This document shows, piece by piece, positions 38,753-62,335 of a stretch of DNA of 64,000 nucleotides (positions within the stretch are counted from its first letter, which is position 1; each line of letters begins with the position of its first letter). The translations under genes were made by a program, and so were the position numbers. This DNA is from Erpobdella octoculata (lineage: Eukaryota; Annelida; Clitellata; Hirudinida; Erpobdellidae). The notes under the pieces are model-generated. The model did not search any database, had not been told where the DNA came from, and was given only the letters and a program-made list of their open reading frames with translations. The DNA lies in contig OZ022243.1 in the NCBI GenBank assembly GCA_963978895.1, positions 14,073,765 through 14,137,764 of the forward strand, in the 5' to 3' direction.

Positions 38753-39490
38753 TAAAAAAATAGGATTTGCAGCAATCATTTGAGTTGAATAATTTCAATA
38801 TAAAAAATTTATATTGTATTTGAGTTCATTTTGCTTTTTATGTATGTCGAAAAGTGCTTTTGATTGCAAAGTTTTTGCATCCTTTGGCTTGGACGACCTA
38901 GCTGCCACACATGAACCTAACAAATGACAATAATAAGACAATAGTTTCTATTTAGACAATTTTTCATTTTCAGAATAAAATCTTTTCTTTGGCTGAAAAG
39001 CATTCGCTGATTCATTACAGTGAAAATAATTTTTATGAAAAGTACAGAATAAATAACAAATCAGGAAAAACGCTTAAACATTGAATTGAACAATACATGC
39101 AATAACAGAGAAAACTAAAATAAATGTCTAAATAGGAAACCATTAAACAAGACACGATTTAATGCTCAATATTATTGTTTTCATTTAGTAGCACTTTAAT
39201 GACATTTAAAAAAACAGAAAAGAACGCAAGCAAAACATGATACTGCTTTCATTAAGAAGGTATTGCATAAAGTTAGATATACGTATGATAGAAACTCGAA
39301 TTGAAAAAACTTTTCAAGTAAATTTCAAGCCCAGTGACTGACACAAATATAAAAAAGCTTAACATCAACAGCAAAAGAGACACAGCAATAAATATAAAAG
39401 CTAACAAGAAGTCAGCAACAAGCTGATAAAAACGCAGCTGAACTCATATTTGATGATAGAAGAACAATGATATTTGATATAAATAAATTT
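38753..39490. other. gap between the convergent CNG and PINCH genes
   Basis: It contains the 3' UTRs of both genes. A possible CNG poly(A) signal AATAAA lies at about 38974 (CAGAATAAAATC). No other gene is visible. Confidence 0.6.
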
Positions 39491-48597
<9,107 letters not shown>

Positions 48598-48603
48598 TTG
48601 GCT

Positions 48604-50260
48604 GCAAATAGTAAACAAAATAAGCACAATAAAAATATTAATAACATTGCTTAAACTTAATTAGTATGAACTAAGCATGGAAGTTTCTTCCATTCCCTTC
48701 CTAATGCCCCCGAAAGAACGGCTTTTGAACATTTTTAAATAAAATAATTTTTGAGCCCAAATAAGATTAAACGTTCAGAAATTTGTTTCGTCGTTTTTCC
48801 AAAGATTAAAGATTAAGAAATTGGAGATGATTTTTATAAGAGAGACCAGAGACTGAAGGTATAAACCTAGTTAATGTTTTTTAAACCCAAATATTTTTTT
48901 TATTTTTTCTGTAACTTATTTTTAAGTTTAGGTGGGAAATAGAATTGGCAAACCATTTTTTAATTGGTTAAAGTATTATATTTACTTCAATGAGTAAGAT
49001 TTAGTTAATTTTCCGTTGTGCAAATGTTATTTTTAATTTAATATGTAAGATTTTGTTAGTTTTCCATTGTTCAAGTGTTATTTTTCGTTTAATGCCTGAG
49101 ATTCCGTTAGTTTTAGTCAACATTTTTGCAATTGTAACATTGCTGCAAAAATTGGATACTTTTCGGAAGTGTTGCAACTTTTCATAAATATTTCTAAATA
49201 TCCCCAAACTTTAGGAATTTATTCGAGGTAACGTCGAAATTTGAATATTTGTAAGTGAACATTGTCTCGCTTTGTCAGTTGTTCCGGCCATATTTTGGGC
49301 TATGGCAAGAGATCGAGCAATAGGAAAACCACGAGTAACCCTGCTAGTCACTTTATATTTAGGTCTTCGTTAGTTATTAAACTAGTAACACCATATATTT
49401 TTTAGTTGTTCATTTTCAATAATAACAAGCTACGCGAATCTGACCAGCTCAATTCTCTTTAGAACTCGAATTTTTTTACACATTTCCTTAAAACTCAATT
49501 TTTTTTATATTTCAAATACAAATAAATTATTTAACTAATTAAAATTAAATTCTTTTTTTATATTTCAAATACAAATAAATTATTTAACTAATTAAAATTA
49601 AATTCTATTATATACATTTTCCCATTTTAAATAAATTATTTATACTAATTATCATAATGTTTAAACTAGTGGTTACTTTTCATCGTGTTTATAGCCAATT
49701 ATAGCCAAGAATGTATTAATCCGCAACTTCCGTCCGTTTGTGTGAAAAAATACTGAAGAGACCGACGTCTGTGAAGTTAATATTGCTTAGGAAGGCGCAT
49801 GTCTTTAACGTGCAGGCCAAAAGGCCTATGCGTAGACCTCACAAAAAATCCGCGTTTGAAATTAGACGGTACGGAACCCAAAAATGCTGTATCTGAGTGC
49901 TCGAGTTTCATGTATATGTGAAAAGGGTACATGCACAAAAACATTGAATAACTTTATAAGTAAACCTGTTAAAATATTAATTTTTTTAATTTAAAAACTA
50001 GAGACACCAATCTATAACGTGTCTAAATTTTATGTTAATAGGATAAAGTTAGGTATATTAATTTGATATGTGAACGAAGGTGATACCAAACATCTCGATG
50101 TCATAAAACATTAAAACTTTGACTACATATAACTTTTGATTTTTAAATCTGGTAAACTTTCTTCTAGGTTTTTAAAAATAGATTTAGCTTTTCTCTAAAA
50201 GAATATGTAATCAGCATTGCTGTAGATGCGTTCACAATCTACGAAATCTGCGTTTGAAAT
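48604..50260. other. upstream region of PINCH
   Basis: It should hold the PINCH 5' UTR exon and promoter, which I could not locate. A G/C-richer patch at about 49265-49340 is a candidate. A 61-bp direct duplication ('TATATTTCAAATACAAATAA') is at 49500-49620. At 49848 and 50239 the phrase 'GCGTTTGAAAT' plus 'AGACGGTA' recurs, marking repeat edges. Confidence 0.4.
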
Positions 50261-50267
50261 AAGACGG

Positions 50268-52585
50268 TATGGACGAAAAATGGGGTAAAGTTCTAGTATA
50301 GCGTCCCGAACTGATTTCTATAAGAACACAGGTTAAAAAACTGTTTAATAGAATAAGCATAGAACATTATCAGAACATATTACGAAAAAGTTTTTTTACA
50401 GAAAAACTTTCTAAAAACCAACTTTAAGCAAAATTATCCAAAGGCAGTGTTGATACGTGGAATAATACAATTCAAGGAATGAAAAGTAAGGAAAAGTTAA
50501 TATTAAAATAAAATGACAAATACATTTTAAAAGGTTAAAAATAAATTTTCTATTATTTAATATGCATTTTAAATTTAAAAAAATCAGAACACTGAGCAGA
50601 AATTTATCTATGACTAGCGGGGGATCCAGCATTGCTCGAGGTTTTTTTATCGTTTTTCTCTCGCTCCCCCGTTTCATTCCCCGCTTGCTTTCTCGCTCCC
50701 GATCGCCTTCCCGCTCCCGGCCGCATTCCCGCTCCTGGCCGCATTCCCGCTCCCGGTCTTTTTCCTGCTTGCTCTCCTCTTCCTGGTCGCATTCTCGCTC
50801 TCCAAACAATTCTGGTAGCCACATGACCTCTAAAACTCAGAATTTCTGCTCCAAGAAATATGATCGAAACCGTACCAAAGACAGCCAAGTCGCCAAGTAC
50901 TTTTACTTTGATATTATTTTATTTTTTCTTGGGGTTCTGTTGCTAATTTATTGCCTTCAATGTTTTTTTAATTTGTCTCAAGTCATATTGACAAAACCGC
51001 CGCCAAAGATATAATAAACTAATATTTTTCAATTTTTAACTTCCATAATTTAATTTTTTATTTCCCTTCCTAAATTGTCTATTTCTATTCAAAATGTGGT
51101 TAATTTTTTTTCCTACGGTTCACTTCTATCGCTATTGACAAATAGATCTTTATTGGGAACTACATTAGCTTCGATAGCAACTTTTAAATGTTCTAAAGTG
51201 CTATAATTTTTGATTTTTTTAGTTATTTATGTTGTAATTAGTCTTTATTTATGTTTTAAATTAGGGATGTCACGGATACCCGAACCCGAGTTCGGTACTA
51301 CCCGGTCTTTTTCTGATACCTGAACTCGAACCCGAAAGTGTGAAAATTTGATACCCGAACCCGAACCCAAAAATGTGAAAACTTGATATCCGAACCCGAA
51401 AATGAGAAAACTTGATACCCGAACCCGAACTCGAACCCGAAATTGTGAAAACTTGATACCCGAACCCGAAAATTTATAAGCCCAATACCCGAACTCGAAG
51501 TTGTGAACAAATAAATCTTTATAAAAGCTGTGTCTTAGAGATTAATAAATTACAAGTTTTGTTGACGTAACATATTATACTAATCGCGAGCGTAGAAGTT
51601 TTGTATTATCACCTTTGCGTAACAAATAACACAAATACGTCATTTTATTAGTGATTGTGTAAACTAGACCACTAATCCGTTTGATTATCAGGCCGGACTG
51701 CGCCGCGAACAAACTAAAATAATTAAGCCTCCTTCGGTCGAAGAAATCGCAGATAGCCATGGCTCTAAAATTTTTACTTCAGTTATATAACCTTATATTT
51801 ATTCCTTCATATACTCAAAGTTTTTCTGATATAACAAAGACCCTTTGTTATAAAGATAATCTTGCATAATCCTAAACTTTAACTGGCAAAGTCTATAAAT
51901 GATCTATGCGTCACAGTCATTTTATTGGCAAATGTGTAAGCCAGAACACTAATCCGCCTGATTACCCAACCGGACCGAGCCGCGAAAAAAATTAATAAAT
52001 TAGAATAATTTAAGAGGTAACGTATTATACTAATCGCAAGCCATACAAGTTTTGTATTTTCACCTTTGCGTAACAAATAACACAAATAGGTCATTTTATT
52101 GGTGAGTGTGTAAGCTAGACCACTAATCCGCCTGATTATCTGGCCGGACCGAGCCACGAACGACTAAAATAATTAAGCCTCCTTCGGCCAAAAAAATCAC
52201 ATTATTTGGAAAGCTAAAAAAATAACTTGTTAGAGTTTATTCAATACGTGTAATGTCCAATGGATGAATTGATCGCTCTCGTTTGTATATGTATATACAC
52301 TAGGTAAATTTAAAATCAATCCAGGAATTTGAAATCATAAGCCAGTACCCGAACCCGAACCCGGTTTTTGGAAAACTCCGAACCCGAAAACCTGAGTTTC
52401 ACAAACCCGAACCCGAAAACTCGAGTTTTACAAACCCGAACCCGAAAACTCTAGCTTCACAAACCCGAACCCGAAAACTCCAAAAAGTACTACCCGTGAC
52501 ATCCCTATTTTAAATATATTTACGTTAAAAAACCGGTCATTTTTCATCGAAATCGGTTTGGGACGCTATACTAGAACTTTACCAA
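50268..52585. repeat. inverted repeat pair around a nested transposon region
   Basis: About 50 bp near 50280-50322 ('GGTAAAGTTCTAGTATAGCG') is inverted at 52533-52580. Between them lie a pyrimidine-rich minisatellite (50640-50815, CCCGCTCCCGGCCGCATT type), unassigned AT-rich sequence and the hAT-like element at 51262-52507. Confidence 0.6.
51262..52507. mobile_element. hAT-like element with TAGGGATGTC ends, copy 2
   Basis: Ends TAGGGATGTCACGG on both sides (right inverted) with perfect 8-bp duplications TTTTAAAT at 51254-51261 and 52508-52515. It has subterminal arrays of 'ACCCGAACCCGAA' units and an internal repeat ('CTAATCCGCCTGATTA' with variants near 51675, 51952 and 52125). No transposase. 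Confidence 0.88.
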
Positions 52586-52616
52586 AAAATGGTGCATCTG
52601 TGCGATCGAGTTCCGT

Positions 52617-54627
52617 TTAGATGTGGAGAGGGTAACCTCGCTCAGAATTAAAGTTTTCGACAAAATTACAAAAAATCTTCTCCATTGCCTCTTGTTCTTT
52701 TTCTTCTGGTCCAATCTATATATATAAAAGAACATGTCCTGACTGACTTATAATCAACGCCGAGCTCAAACGCCTCATCTTAGGAACGTGAAATTAGGAA
52801 CTTATATTACTTTTATTGCGTAAGCATCCACTAAGAAAGGATTTTTGAAAATTTTGCTCCTGAGTGGAAGAAACTGGAAAACAAACTTTTTTTTAAAACA
52901 ATGTACCTATATCTCGAAAACCAAAAATGAGGAGATTTTGAAATTTGGTATATGGATTCTTCTTGAAAATTAAAAACATTCGTGTTTCACCATTTTTTGA
53001 AAATTCGGTTTCCCGGACCTTAAATGTGGGTTGGAATATTGGGTTATTTGGTTTTTAAAGTAGCTGCTACTCAAAAACTGTAAATGCTACAGGAGTAAAA
53101 ATTAGTATTTAGTTTCTATTCTAAAAATAAAGATATACGTGTTTTACCATTTTTTTAAAATTTGGTTTCCAGAACCTCAAATGTGGGGTGGAAAATAAAA
53201 TTATTTGGTTTTAATGTAACTGCTATTCGAAAACTGTAGATGCTACAGGAGTAAAAAATTAGTATTTAGTTTCTACTCCAGAAATAATTATATACGTGTT
53301 TTACCATTTTTTGAAAATTTGGTTTCCAGGGCTTCAAATTATGGGGTGGAAAATAGGGTTACTTGGTTTTTAAAGTAACTGCTACTCAAAAACTGTAAAT
53401 GCTACAAAAGTAAAATTAGTATATAGTTTCTACTCTAAAAATAATGATATACAAATTTCACCATTTTTTGAAAATTTGGTTTCCAAGACCTCAAATGTGA
53501 AGTGGAAAAAGGGTTATTTGTTTTTAAAATAACTGCTACTCAAAAACTGCAAGTGCTACAGATGTGAAAATTAGTATTTTGAGGTTTTGTGCTGGTTAAA
53601 AGAGATGAGTTCAGTTAATCACCGGACGGACGGGCCAAGCCATTATTTTAGGGTCTTCATACGGCCCTGCCCAAACTTTAAATCAAGGAAGGATGGGCCG
53701 AGATTTTTAACCAAGAATATAGACATTTTAGTGATTTTAGGGTGTTCAGACGGGCCGAGCTAAACCTGAAGTCAAGGTGGGACGGGCCGAAGTTTTTCAG
53801 CAAGTATATAGAACTTCTAGGCCTGTAAAAACGGGCTGGGCCCATATTATACAGGCCGTGCCAGGCCAGGAACTTCGGTTTTTGAAACGGGCTGGGCCAA
53901 GTTGTCGACGGGCCAAGCCGAGACCTAAAAATTGATCCGTGCAGTACTCTACTATGTATGCACGGTTCAAATTCTCTAATTTCATGCGAGCGAAGCCGCT
54001 ACGGGTACTGCTAGTAGGATTATAAAAATAAAATGTTTGTTCGATGTTGTTGTGAACCAAAAGACAGTAGTGATTGTTGTTTTTAAGATACAAAAAGATA
54101 TTGTATCGTTTCGATCTAAAATCAATGTCGAAAACATTTGGATTTTCTTTAAACGTGTTATCGAAACATGCGCGAGTCAAGTCGCAAGTCACATAATTAA
54201 TATTATCCGGATTGATTATACTTGCTACATAATAGTCAATCAATCTTGCTGATAACCATTCCCTGTCATACAAAGTGACAAAATCATCTAAATATAAATT
54301 TTGATTGCCACTCTTGCATAGGATTGCAGTTGTGTTTAAACTTAATTCTTTATAATATCTCTCCTCGAGAACTAGACCATTTTCAGCCTTTTGGATATTT
54401 CTTGTAAGAGCAGTAAGAGGCACTGGCAAAAGCTGTTTTTTGGCAGCAAGAGCTTCAAAATAAGATTTATCTTTTTTCTGCTTTTTTAGCCAAACCTCCT
54501 TCGAGTTATAAATATTTTCCTCGGCCGGTCTCTTCCTAACCTTTCTCCTACCAGTGGGAAGTTTCTCGAGAATTTTCTTGCTTCGATACAATATCCGGTG
54601 TGTCGTTAACGAGCAGTTCATTTGCAT
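52617..54627 (-). pseudogene. Ulp1/SENP-like cysteine protease ORF split by a Helitron
   Basis: The minus-strand frame from Met 54627 has a basic N-terminal part, then LYDREWLSARLIDYYVAS and NNNHYCLLVHNNIEQTFYFY. This resembles the C48 (Ulp1) core: 'WL.D..I..Y', then the His of 'HW.L', then the strand usually bearing the Asp ('YDS'). Here that position is Asn (YNP). The frame runs into the Helitron at 54014. Skipping the Helitron (52715-54014) restores the frame: PIGPEEKEQEAMEKIFCNF, ending in a stop at 52617. The catalytic Cys region is absent, apparently cut by another repeat. Such proteases occur both as host genes and in some DNA transposons, and I cannot tell which this was. Confidence 0.6.
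52715..54014 (+). mobile_element. non-autonomous Helitron, copy 3
   Basis: Starts TCTATATATATAAAAG and ends TACTGCTAG, between A (52714) and T (54015), outside any TA tract, so its borders are unambiguous. It has the same hairpin before the end and four internal 157-bp units (marks near 52981, 53138, 53293 and 53450). Confidence 0.92.
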
Positions 54628-55600
54628 AATAGCTGCAGGCAGCCCAACGCGATTAAGTAACCATATGCTGTGTCGTGCGCGTTAAAAGTTTATTTTGTTT
54701 TTAACATAGGATTGGAATTAACAAGTTCTATTCAGACTTGTTTCAATTTTTAAAAATCGTCCAGATTTGCCAAAAATAGAACCTAAGGTTATCTCCATAC
54801 ATTTAGATACGGAAAACATACCCTGATCTATATTTTGCTTCATAACTTTTGTATTTGTTGGACTATTTTCAAATAATTAGTTTCTATGTTTAGCTAATAT
54901 ATTTTTATTTCTAATGCATTAAGTTACAAACCCAATGCGGTCGAAAATTTTAATCTACATAGCCTCAAACGCAAGAAACAAAATCCTCTCCATACATTTA
55001 CAATTTTACAATGTAAATTTTACATAGGGACGGCGACGGTTTTTCGCCTATAACTTTTTTATTTTTTGCAATATTAAATTTATTTTTACACCATTATATT
55101 TCTTTCTTAAATACCTTTCTAACGATCTATAGCACAACCCCAATGCACGAAATTTTTTTGCACCATAGTACGGGGATCCAGCTGCGCAGCCAACTTCTCC
55201 CTCGTCTGCCGTGAAAATTAAATATAAAAATTGTTTGTGTGCATTGGGACTGTGCTATAAATCGTTGGATGGGGTTTTGAAAGTGGAATCTTAAGGTATA
55301 ATTGGTTTTTCTTCGGTTCCACAAACAAAAAAGTTATAAGCCGAAAACGACGATTTTCCGACGAAAATTACATTAAAATTAAATGGATGTATTATTTTCG
55401 CTAAAATAATAAAAATCAAACACAAAAATATAACCCTGTTATAGCAAATGTCCTATCAAACTGAAAAATTTGAGTATTTTTTCTGGTGTTGATATCGAAA
55501 AAAAGTTTTGGGAAGAAATAAACATAAGCAGGCGGTCATGGGTAATCTGCGAAATGAAAAATGCGAATGAGCTGCGAATGGGCAAAAGGGTTTTTTTATG
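54628..55600. other. AT-rich stretch without a supported gene
   Basis: No coding signal or recognisable repeat apart from general AT-rich sequence. Confidence 0.5.
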
Positions 55601-55689
55601 ATAGTTTATAGTCCTTTACACCAAGTGTTTTAAGACTGAATTGGCTGTATGTAGAAAGCGCATAAGTACTTCCTGTCGTGGATCAAAGT

Positions 55690-58600
55690 TTGATCCTTTT
55701 AACTGACCCTCCTCCTTTATCCAGGCTTGGGACTGGCTCGCAATTAGCGAGGCGGAGTTAAGGGCGAAAGGATAAATCCATTGAAAATGTATAAGTCTAT
55801 GTAAACAACCGAACGAACTGGTAAATAAACACGCGAGTACGAACTTTTTGCTTCGCGATGTCTCGCAAGGCATTAAAATCTGAAAATATTATGTTGGAAG
55901 AACAAAACTTGGAGTCTTTGGCTGAAAAGTTGAAGGAAAAATTGTTGCCAACTCTTATAGTGTAGAACTCAGGGAATTCATTGACGAGGCGATAATGAGG
56001 AATGTAACTGAGGCAGTTAAAACTGAACTCAAACCATACGTCAAAGAATTGAATAGAGTTAGTGAAGAGAACAAGTTTTTAAGCCTCAGAGTTGAGCAGT
56101 TGGAGGCCCAGTCAAGAGCAAATAACCTTGTAATTCATGGTTTGCCGGAGTCAACCTATGCAGAGGCCTCAACAAATGCTGAGGCGGATAATACTCAAAA
56201 GGCTCCTTCACGAAGAGATACAATTCAATGTATCTTGAAATGCTGCAACTCAAAGCTCGGTGTCGCCGTCTCTGAAAATGATATCTCCGCCGGATTTAGA
56301 ATACTAGGCATCAAAAATGCGCCCCGTCCAATTGTTGTTACCTTTACTTCGAAGTCCATTAGAGACAAGGTTTACATTTCAAGAAAATTACTACGCAAAC
56401 AGGATGGTGGCCCCATGATCTACATCAATGAACACTTGACAAAGGGAAGCTCAGGTCTTTTTTCAAAGGGAAGAGCCTTGCTCAGAGAGGGAAAGATAGC
56501 CTTTGTCTGGACCCTGAATGGTAATGTCTATGTCAAGAGGATTGAATCTGACAGACCATCGAGGATATCTTCGATGGAGGACTTACAGAAATATCAGTAA
56601 GATGGCTACCAATATAGATGATATTAGTTTTGGTTCTTTGGATGATAGAAATTCTTTTTTGTTTGATGCTCACCTCGATCCTGATGTAAATTTATTTGTC
56701 TCATCTTACATAGACTCAGATAAATATGTGACGCCTCAGGAACTAAACAATCTAACTCGCAGTTTTCGAAGTGGCGATCTTTCTCTTCTTCACATCAATT
56801 GCAGAAGCCTTCTGAATAAAATTAATAATCTGAATATTTTGCAACACAATAGTAAAGCGAAGATCCTGGCTGTAACTGAAACTTGGCTGGACGAGAAAAA
56901 ACTGGATAATATCTCAATGCCTGGTTTCAAGTTCTTATCTAAGCATCGTATTGGTAAAAAGGGTGGTGGTGTTAGTTTTTTTGTCGACTCCAGGATACAA
57001 CTTACAATCATAGATGATCAATTTCATGCCTTAAATATTACATCTTTTGAGTTTTACTTCATATCTATTATAGTCGAAAAATTTAAGAATATTATCCTGG
57101 GAGTCATCTATCGCCCACCAAATTCTAATCTAAATGTTTTCAATGAAGAAATTAACAATCTGTTGAATCGACTTATTCTGCAAGATAGAAATAGAACTGT
57201 GTTTCTAATGGCCACTAATGGGTGATTTCAATATAAACCTCCTTGAAGCCGGATGTAATCAATCTACTTCAACTTTCATTAATGAACTGTCAACACACTT
57301 CCTTCTTCCTGTTTTTCTGAGTCCCACAAGACAAGGCTCAAAAAGCTCTACTGCTATTGACAATATTTTTACTAACTTTCCATTGGATACTTGTATCTCA
57401 AAAATTGTAATAGATGATATATCTGATCACTACCCCATCTTCTTAAATCTAAAACTCACTCCAACTACATCTAGTTATACAATGATTAGTTCATATACAC
57501 GTAGAGTACATAATGATGAAGCGAAGAATAAATTTTGTGATTTTTTGAAAAGGGCTGAATGGCTGGAAGTGTTTCATGCTTGCGAAGATGGAAATGCACA
57601 ATTGGTTTACTCCATCTTTGCTGAAAGATACAAAAAGGTCTACTCAGATTGCTTTCCTCTGATAACTACTAATCACATATGTAAAGAGGGGAAAAATGGG
57701 TGTGAATGGATGACCCCAGCACTTCTCAAATCTTGCCATACCAAACATAAACTTTATACAAAATATTTGAAGAATCCTACTCCTACAAATAAGAAAAAAT
57801 TTGTGGATTACAGGAATCGATTTAAGTCAATAAAACTGGCAACTATTCGACAATATTACTCTAATAAATTGCAGTTACATCAGATGAATCTAAAGAAAAT
57901 ATGGGTGATTATTAAATCTATTATGAACAGACATGCAACTAATAACACTACTAATAAATATGTCGCACCTGACGGTAGGACATTAGTTTTGCCACTTGAA
58001 ATAGCCGAGGAATTTAACAGATACTTTTCAGAGATTGGACCTAGTCTTGCCAACAGCATAAGACCCACCGAAAAATCATTCAGAGACTACTGTGGTGATC
58101 CAACTGTTCAGTCTATGAAAACTCATCCTGTTACACCGGAGGAAATCTTGAGCATATCAAAAGGGTTAAACACGTCCCACAGTAGTGGACTTGATGAAAT
58201 TGATCCCTCCTTCGCAAGTGAATTCATCCATCAAATCGCTTCTCCTTTAGCCTCTATCATAAATTGCTCATTTGCAACCGGCATATTCCCTAAAGAACTG
58301 AAGGTGGCAAAAGTTATTCCTTTACATAAATCAGGAGATGTTGACAAAAGAATTGACAAAGTCACCAACTACAGACCAAACTCTATACTGCCATACTTCT
58401 CTCAATTGTTTGAGAGAGCTATGTTCTCTAGAATATACAACTTTCTGATGAAATTTTCTTTACTTAATAACAGACAGTTTGGTTTTCGAAAGGGTCACTC
58501 AACTTTTATTCCATTGATTTTGTTATACTCGAGAATTGTAGAAGCAGTTGAACATGGTGAATATACTATTGGTATATTTCTTGATTTAGCCAAAGCTTTC

Positions 58601-59502
58601 GACACTGTTGATCAAAATCTCTTAATTGATAAGTTGTCTTTTTATGGTTTTCGAGGTTGTGTGTTAGACTGGCTTAAGAATTATTTACTAAACAGAAAAC
58701 AGTTAGTTTAATTTAAGAGTTCAAGATCATTATCTCGTGATATTTTATGTGGTGTACCTCAAGGTTCAATTTTGGGGCCCTTGCTTTTCATCATTTACAT
58801 TAATGATCTACTGAAGGCTTCTTCATTGGTTGAATTTTTATTATTTGCTGATGACACGAATATTTTTGTTTCAGGTAATTGCTTGAGTGACTTGATCTCA
58901 ATTATGAATAATGAACTCGTGAGTATTGATGAATGGTTCCGAACTAATAAACTATCATTAAACATGGATAAAACTAATTATATTTTTTTTCGTACATAAA
59001 GCTTCTTATTGTGATAACATTCTTAATATAAACAGTTATCCTATCAGATGTGTATCTTCCATTAAATTCTAAATTAATGAACATTTGAACTGGTCCAAGC
59101 ATATCTCTTTTATTGAATCGAAAATTTCCAAAAACATAGGTGTCATTTACAAAATTAGTGGATTTTTTGACAAAAAATTGTAAAATAACTGTATTATTCA
59201 TTGATTTATCTCTATTTTACATACTGCAATATCCAACAAAATTAAGAGGACTACACATTCTTCAAAAGAAAGCAGTTCGCATCATTTTTCATTTGCCATA
59301 TCGAGCTCCAACTGGGCCGACATTTCTTGTGAATGATCTTCTAAACATATATAAATTAAATAAATTTCAAATTTGCCTTTTTATGTTCAAATATGAAAGT
59401 GGAGAATTACCTAATGTGTTCATTCATATGTTCAAGAAAACTTCGGAGATCCATACATTTGCTTTGCGATCATCAATCAACTATAGATCTGATTTTTGTG
59501 GT

Positions 59503-59506
<4 letters not shown>
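55690..59506 (+). mobile_element. LINE B (CR1/Jockey-like), with ORF1 and broken ORF2
   Basis: Same family as LINE A. ORF1 starts MSRKALKSEN at 55858, frameshifts once near 55962, and ends at 56600. It has an N-terminal coiled-coil-like helix, an NNLVIHGLPES strand and a C-terminal region shared with LINE A. ORF2 starts at 56602 (MATNIDDISFG) with endonuclease motifs HINCRSLLNK, TETWLDEKK, GVIYRPPNSN and MGDFNI. A 10-bp insertion at about 57210-57220 ('CTAATGG' twice) shifts it. The RT follows (AKVIPLHKSG, FGFRKGHST, FLDLAKAFDTVD), with a stop at 58709-58711 where Gln is expected, then GVPQGSILGPLLF and FADDTNIF. Further frameshifts and a deletion lie after 58.99 kb. The C-terminus ends in RSDFCGTT, where the CTAT microsatellite begins. 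Upstream 55690-55760 may be its 5' UTR; it is also found at 40.9 kb. Confidence 0.9.
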
Positions 59507-60923
<1,417 letters not shown>

Positions 60924-60929
60924 TTGCTT

Positions 60930-62329
60930 CTTGCTCCAAAAATACCTAATGACCAGGGGGGTAGTTGGAGCCACTTTTCGAAACCCTCGTTTTATTTTTT
61001 CTTCCAAAAAACTTGATGACTGGGGGGGGGGGGGAGGTTAAATACCATAGCATCTGAGTGAGCATAAAAGCATTACCAGCTGTCTGCTGTGACTCTATGA
61101 ACAAAGCTATTACTATGAAAATCTGGTGTAAACGGTAATTTGACGCATATTAGAAAAAATGTCAATGACTTTTTCGACTTCATTTAGCCGAACCTCTTCT
61201 TGTAGAATAGCCAATACGAGCGAATCGCTCAAACGTTCATCGCCACAGCGAGTTCGGATATAAGTTTCAACTTTTTTCATGCAGCTAAACCTTCGTTCGT
61301 TTTCTACCGAAGTAACAGGTAAAGTCAAAACAAGATCTGCTAGGCGAATCATATTGCAAAATGCGTTTGGCATTTTTGCTAAGTGAAAACGCATGTCTTC
61401 CAAATTAAGAATAGGATTTTGAAGTAAAGAAACGTACTATTTTGCAGTGCTAGATCCAACTTTAACCACGACAGGGTCGATATCCAAATTTGGATTAAGC
61501 TTCGCAAGTGTGCTAATTCGATATGCAGAGAGGAAATCATCAGATTGCGGATTGAAGGAAATCAGTCATGCAAGAAGATTTGAAAGTAACGTTCTGAAAG
61601 GTGCTCATATAGGCCATATAATAACCATGGGCCTAATTAAAAGCCAGGAGCCTACATTAAAGTCAGGGAGAAATACTTAACAGTCAGTGAAAGGCCAGTA
61701 AAAAGTTTGGGAAAGGCCAGTTAAAAGTCAAAAGGGACCCACTTGAATGATGGGGCCCACTAAAGTGCAGGGGCCTACTCAAGAGCGGGAGACCCAATTA
61801 AGTGTAGTAGCATACGTGAAAACGGGGGTGGGAGCCACTTAAGTGCGGGAGCCAATTTAGTGCAGGAAAACCCACTGAAAAGTCAGAAAAGAGCCACTTA
61901 AAAGTCAGGAGGGGTTCTTTTAAGTCCCGGGGTCCAACGTAAGTGCAGAGGCTTAACTACGTGGGGCCCACTTCATTGCCGAAGACCCCTTAAGTGCGTG
62001 GAGCCCACTTCAGTGCAGGAGGCCCCGTTAAGTGCGTGGGGCCGACTTCAGTGCCGGGGGCCCCTTAAATTCGTGGGGCCCACTGAAAAGTCTGGAAAAG
62101 ACCACTTAAAAATTAGGAGGGGCCCACTTAGGTGCCGGGGCCCACTTAAGCGCGGGGAAACCATTTAAGGGCTGGGGCCCACTCAAGTGCGTGGGTCCTA
62201 CTTTAGTGACGGGCCCACTTAACTGTGTGGGGCCCACTTAACTGTGTGGGGCCCACTTTGGTGCCGGGGGCCCACTGAAAACTCAGTGGGGGGCGATGGC
62301 CCCCCTGTCCCCCCTAATTGACGTCCCTG
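60930..62329 (-). mobile_element. hAT-type element with transposase C-terminus
   Basis: The minus strand at 61403-61113 encodes a hAT dimerisation region: LPVTSVENERRFSCMKKVE, then IRTRCGDERLSDSLVLAI. The right end is TGACGTCCCTG (inverted CAGGGACGTCA), the same terminus as the copy at 1196. Between 61660 and 62290 lies a minisatellite of 'GGGGCCCACTTAAGTGC' units. The left end is lost in the microsatellite. The 5' part of the transposase is missing. Confidence 0.75.
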
Positions 62330-62335
62330 CACGCC

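Noticed and set aside
51290..51510. ACCCGAA arrays as telomeric repeat
   Set aside because: They are irregular and lie inside hAT-like elements with target duplications.
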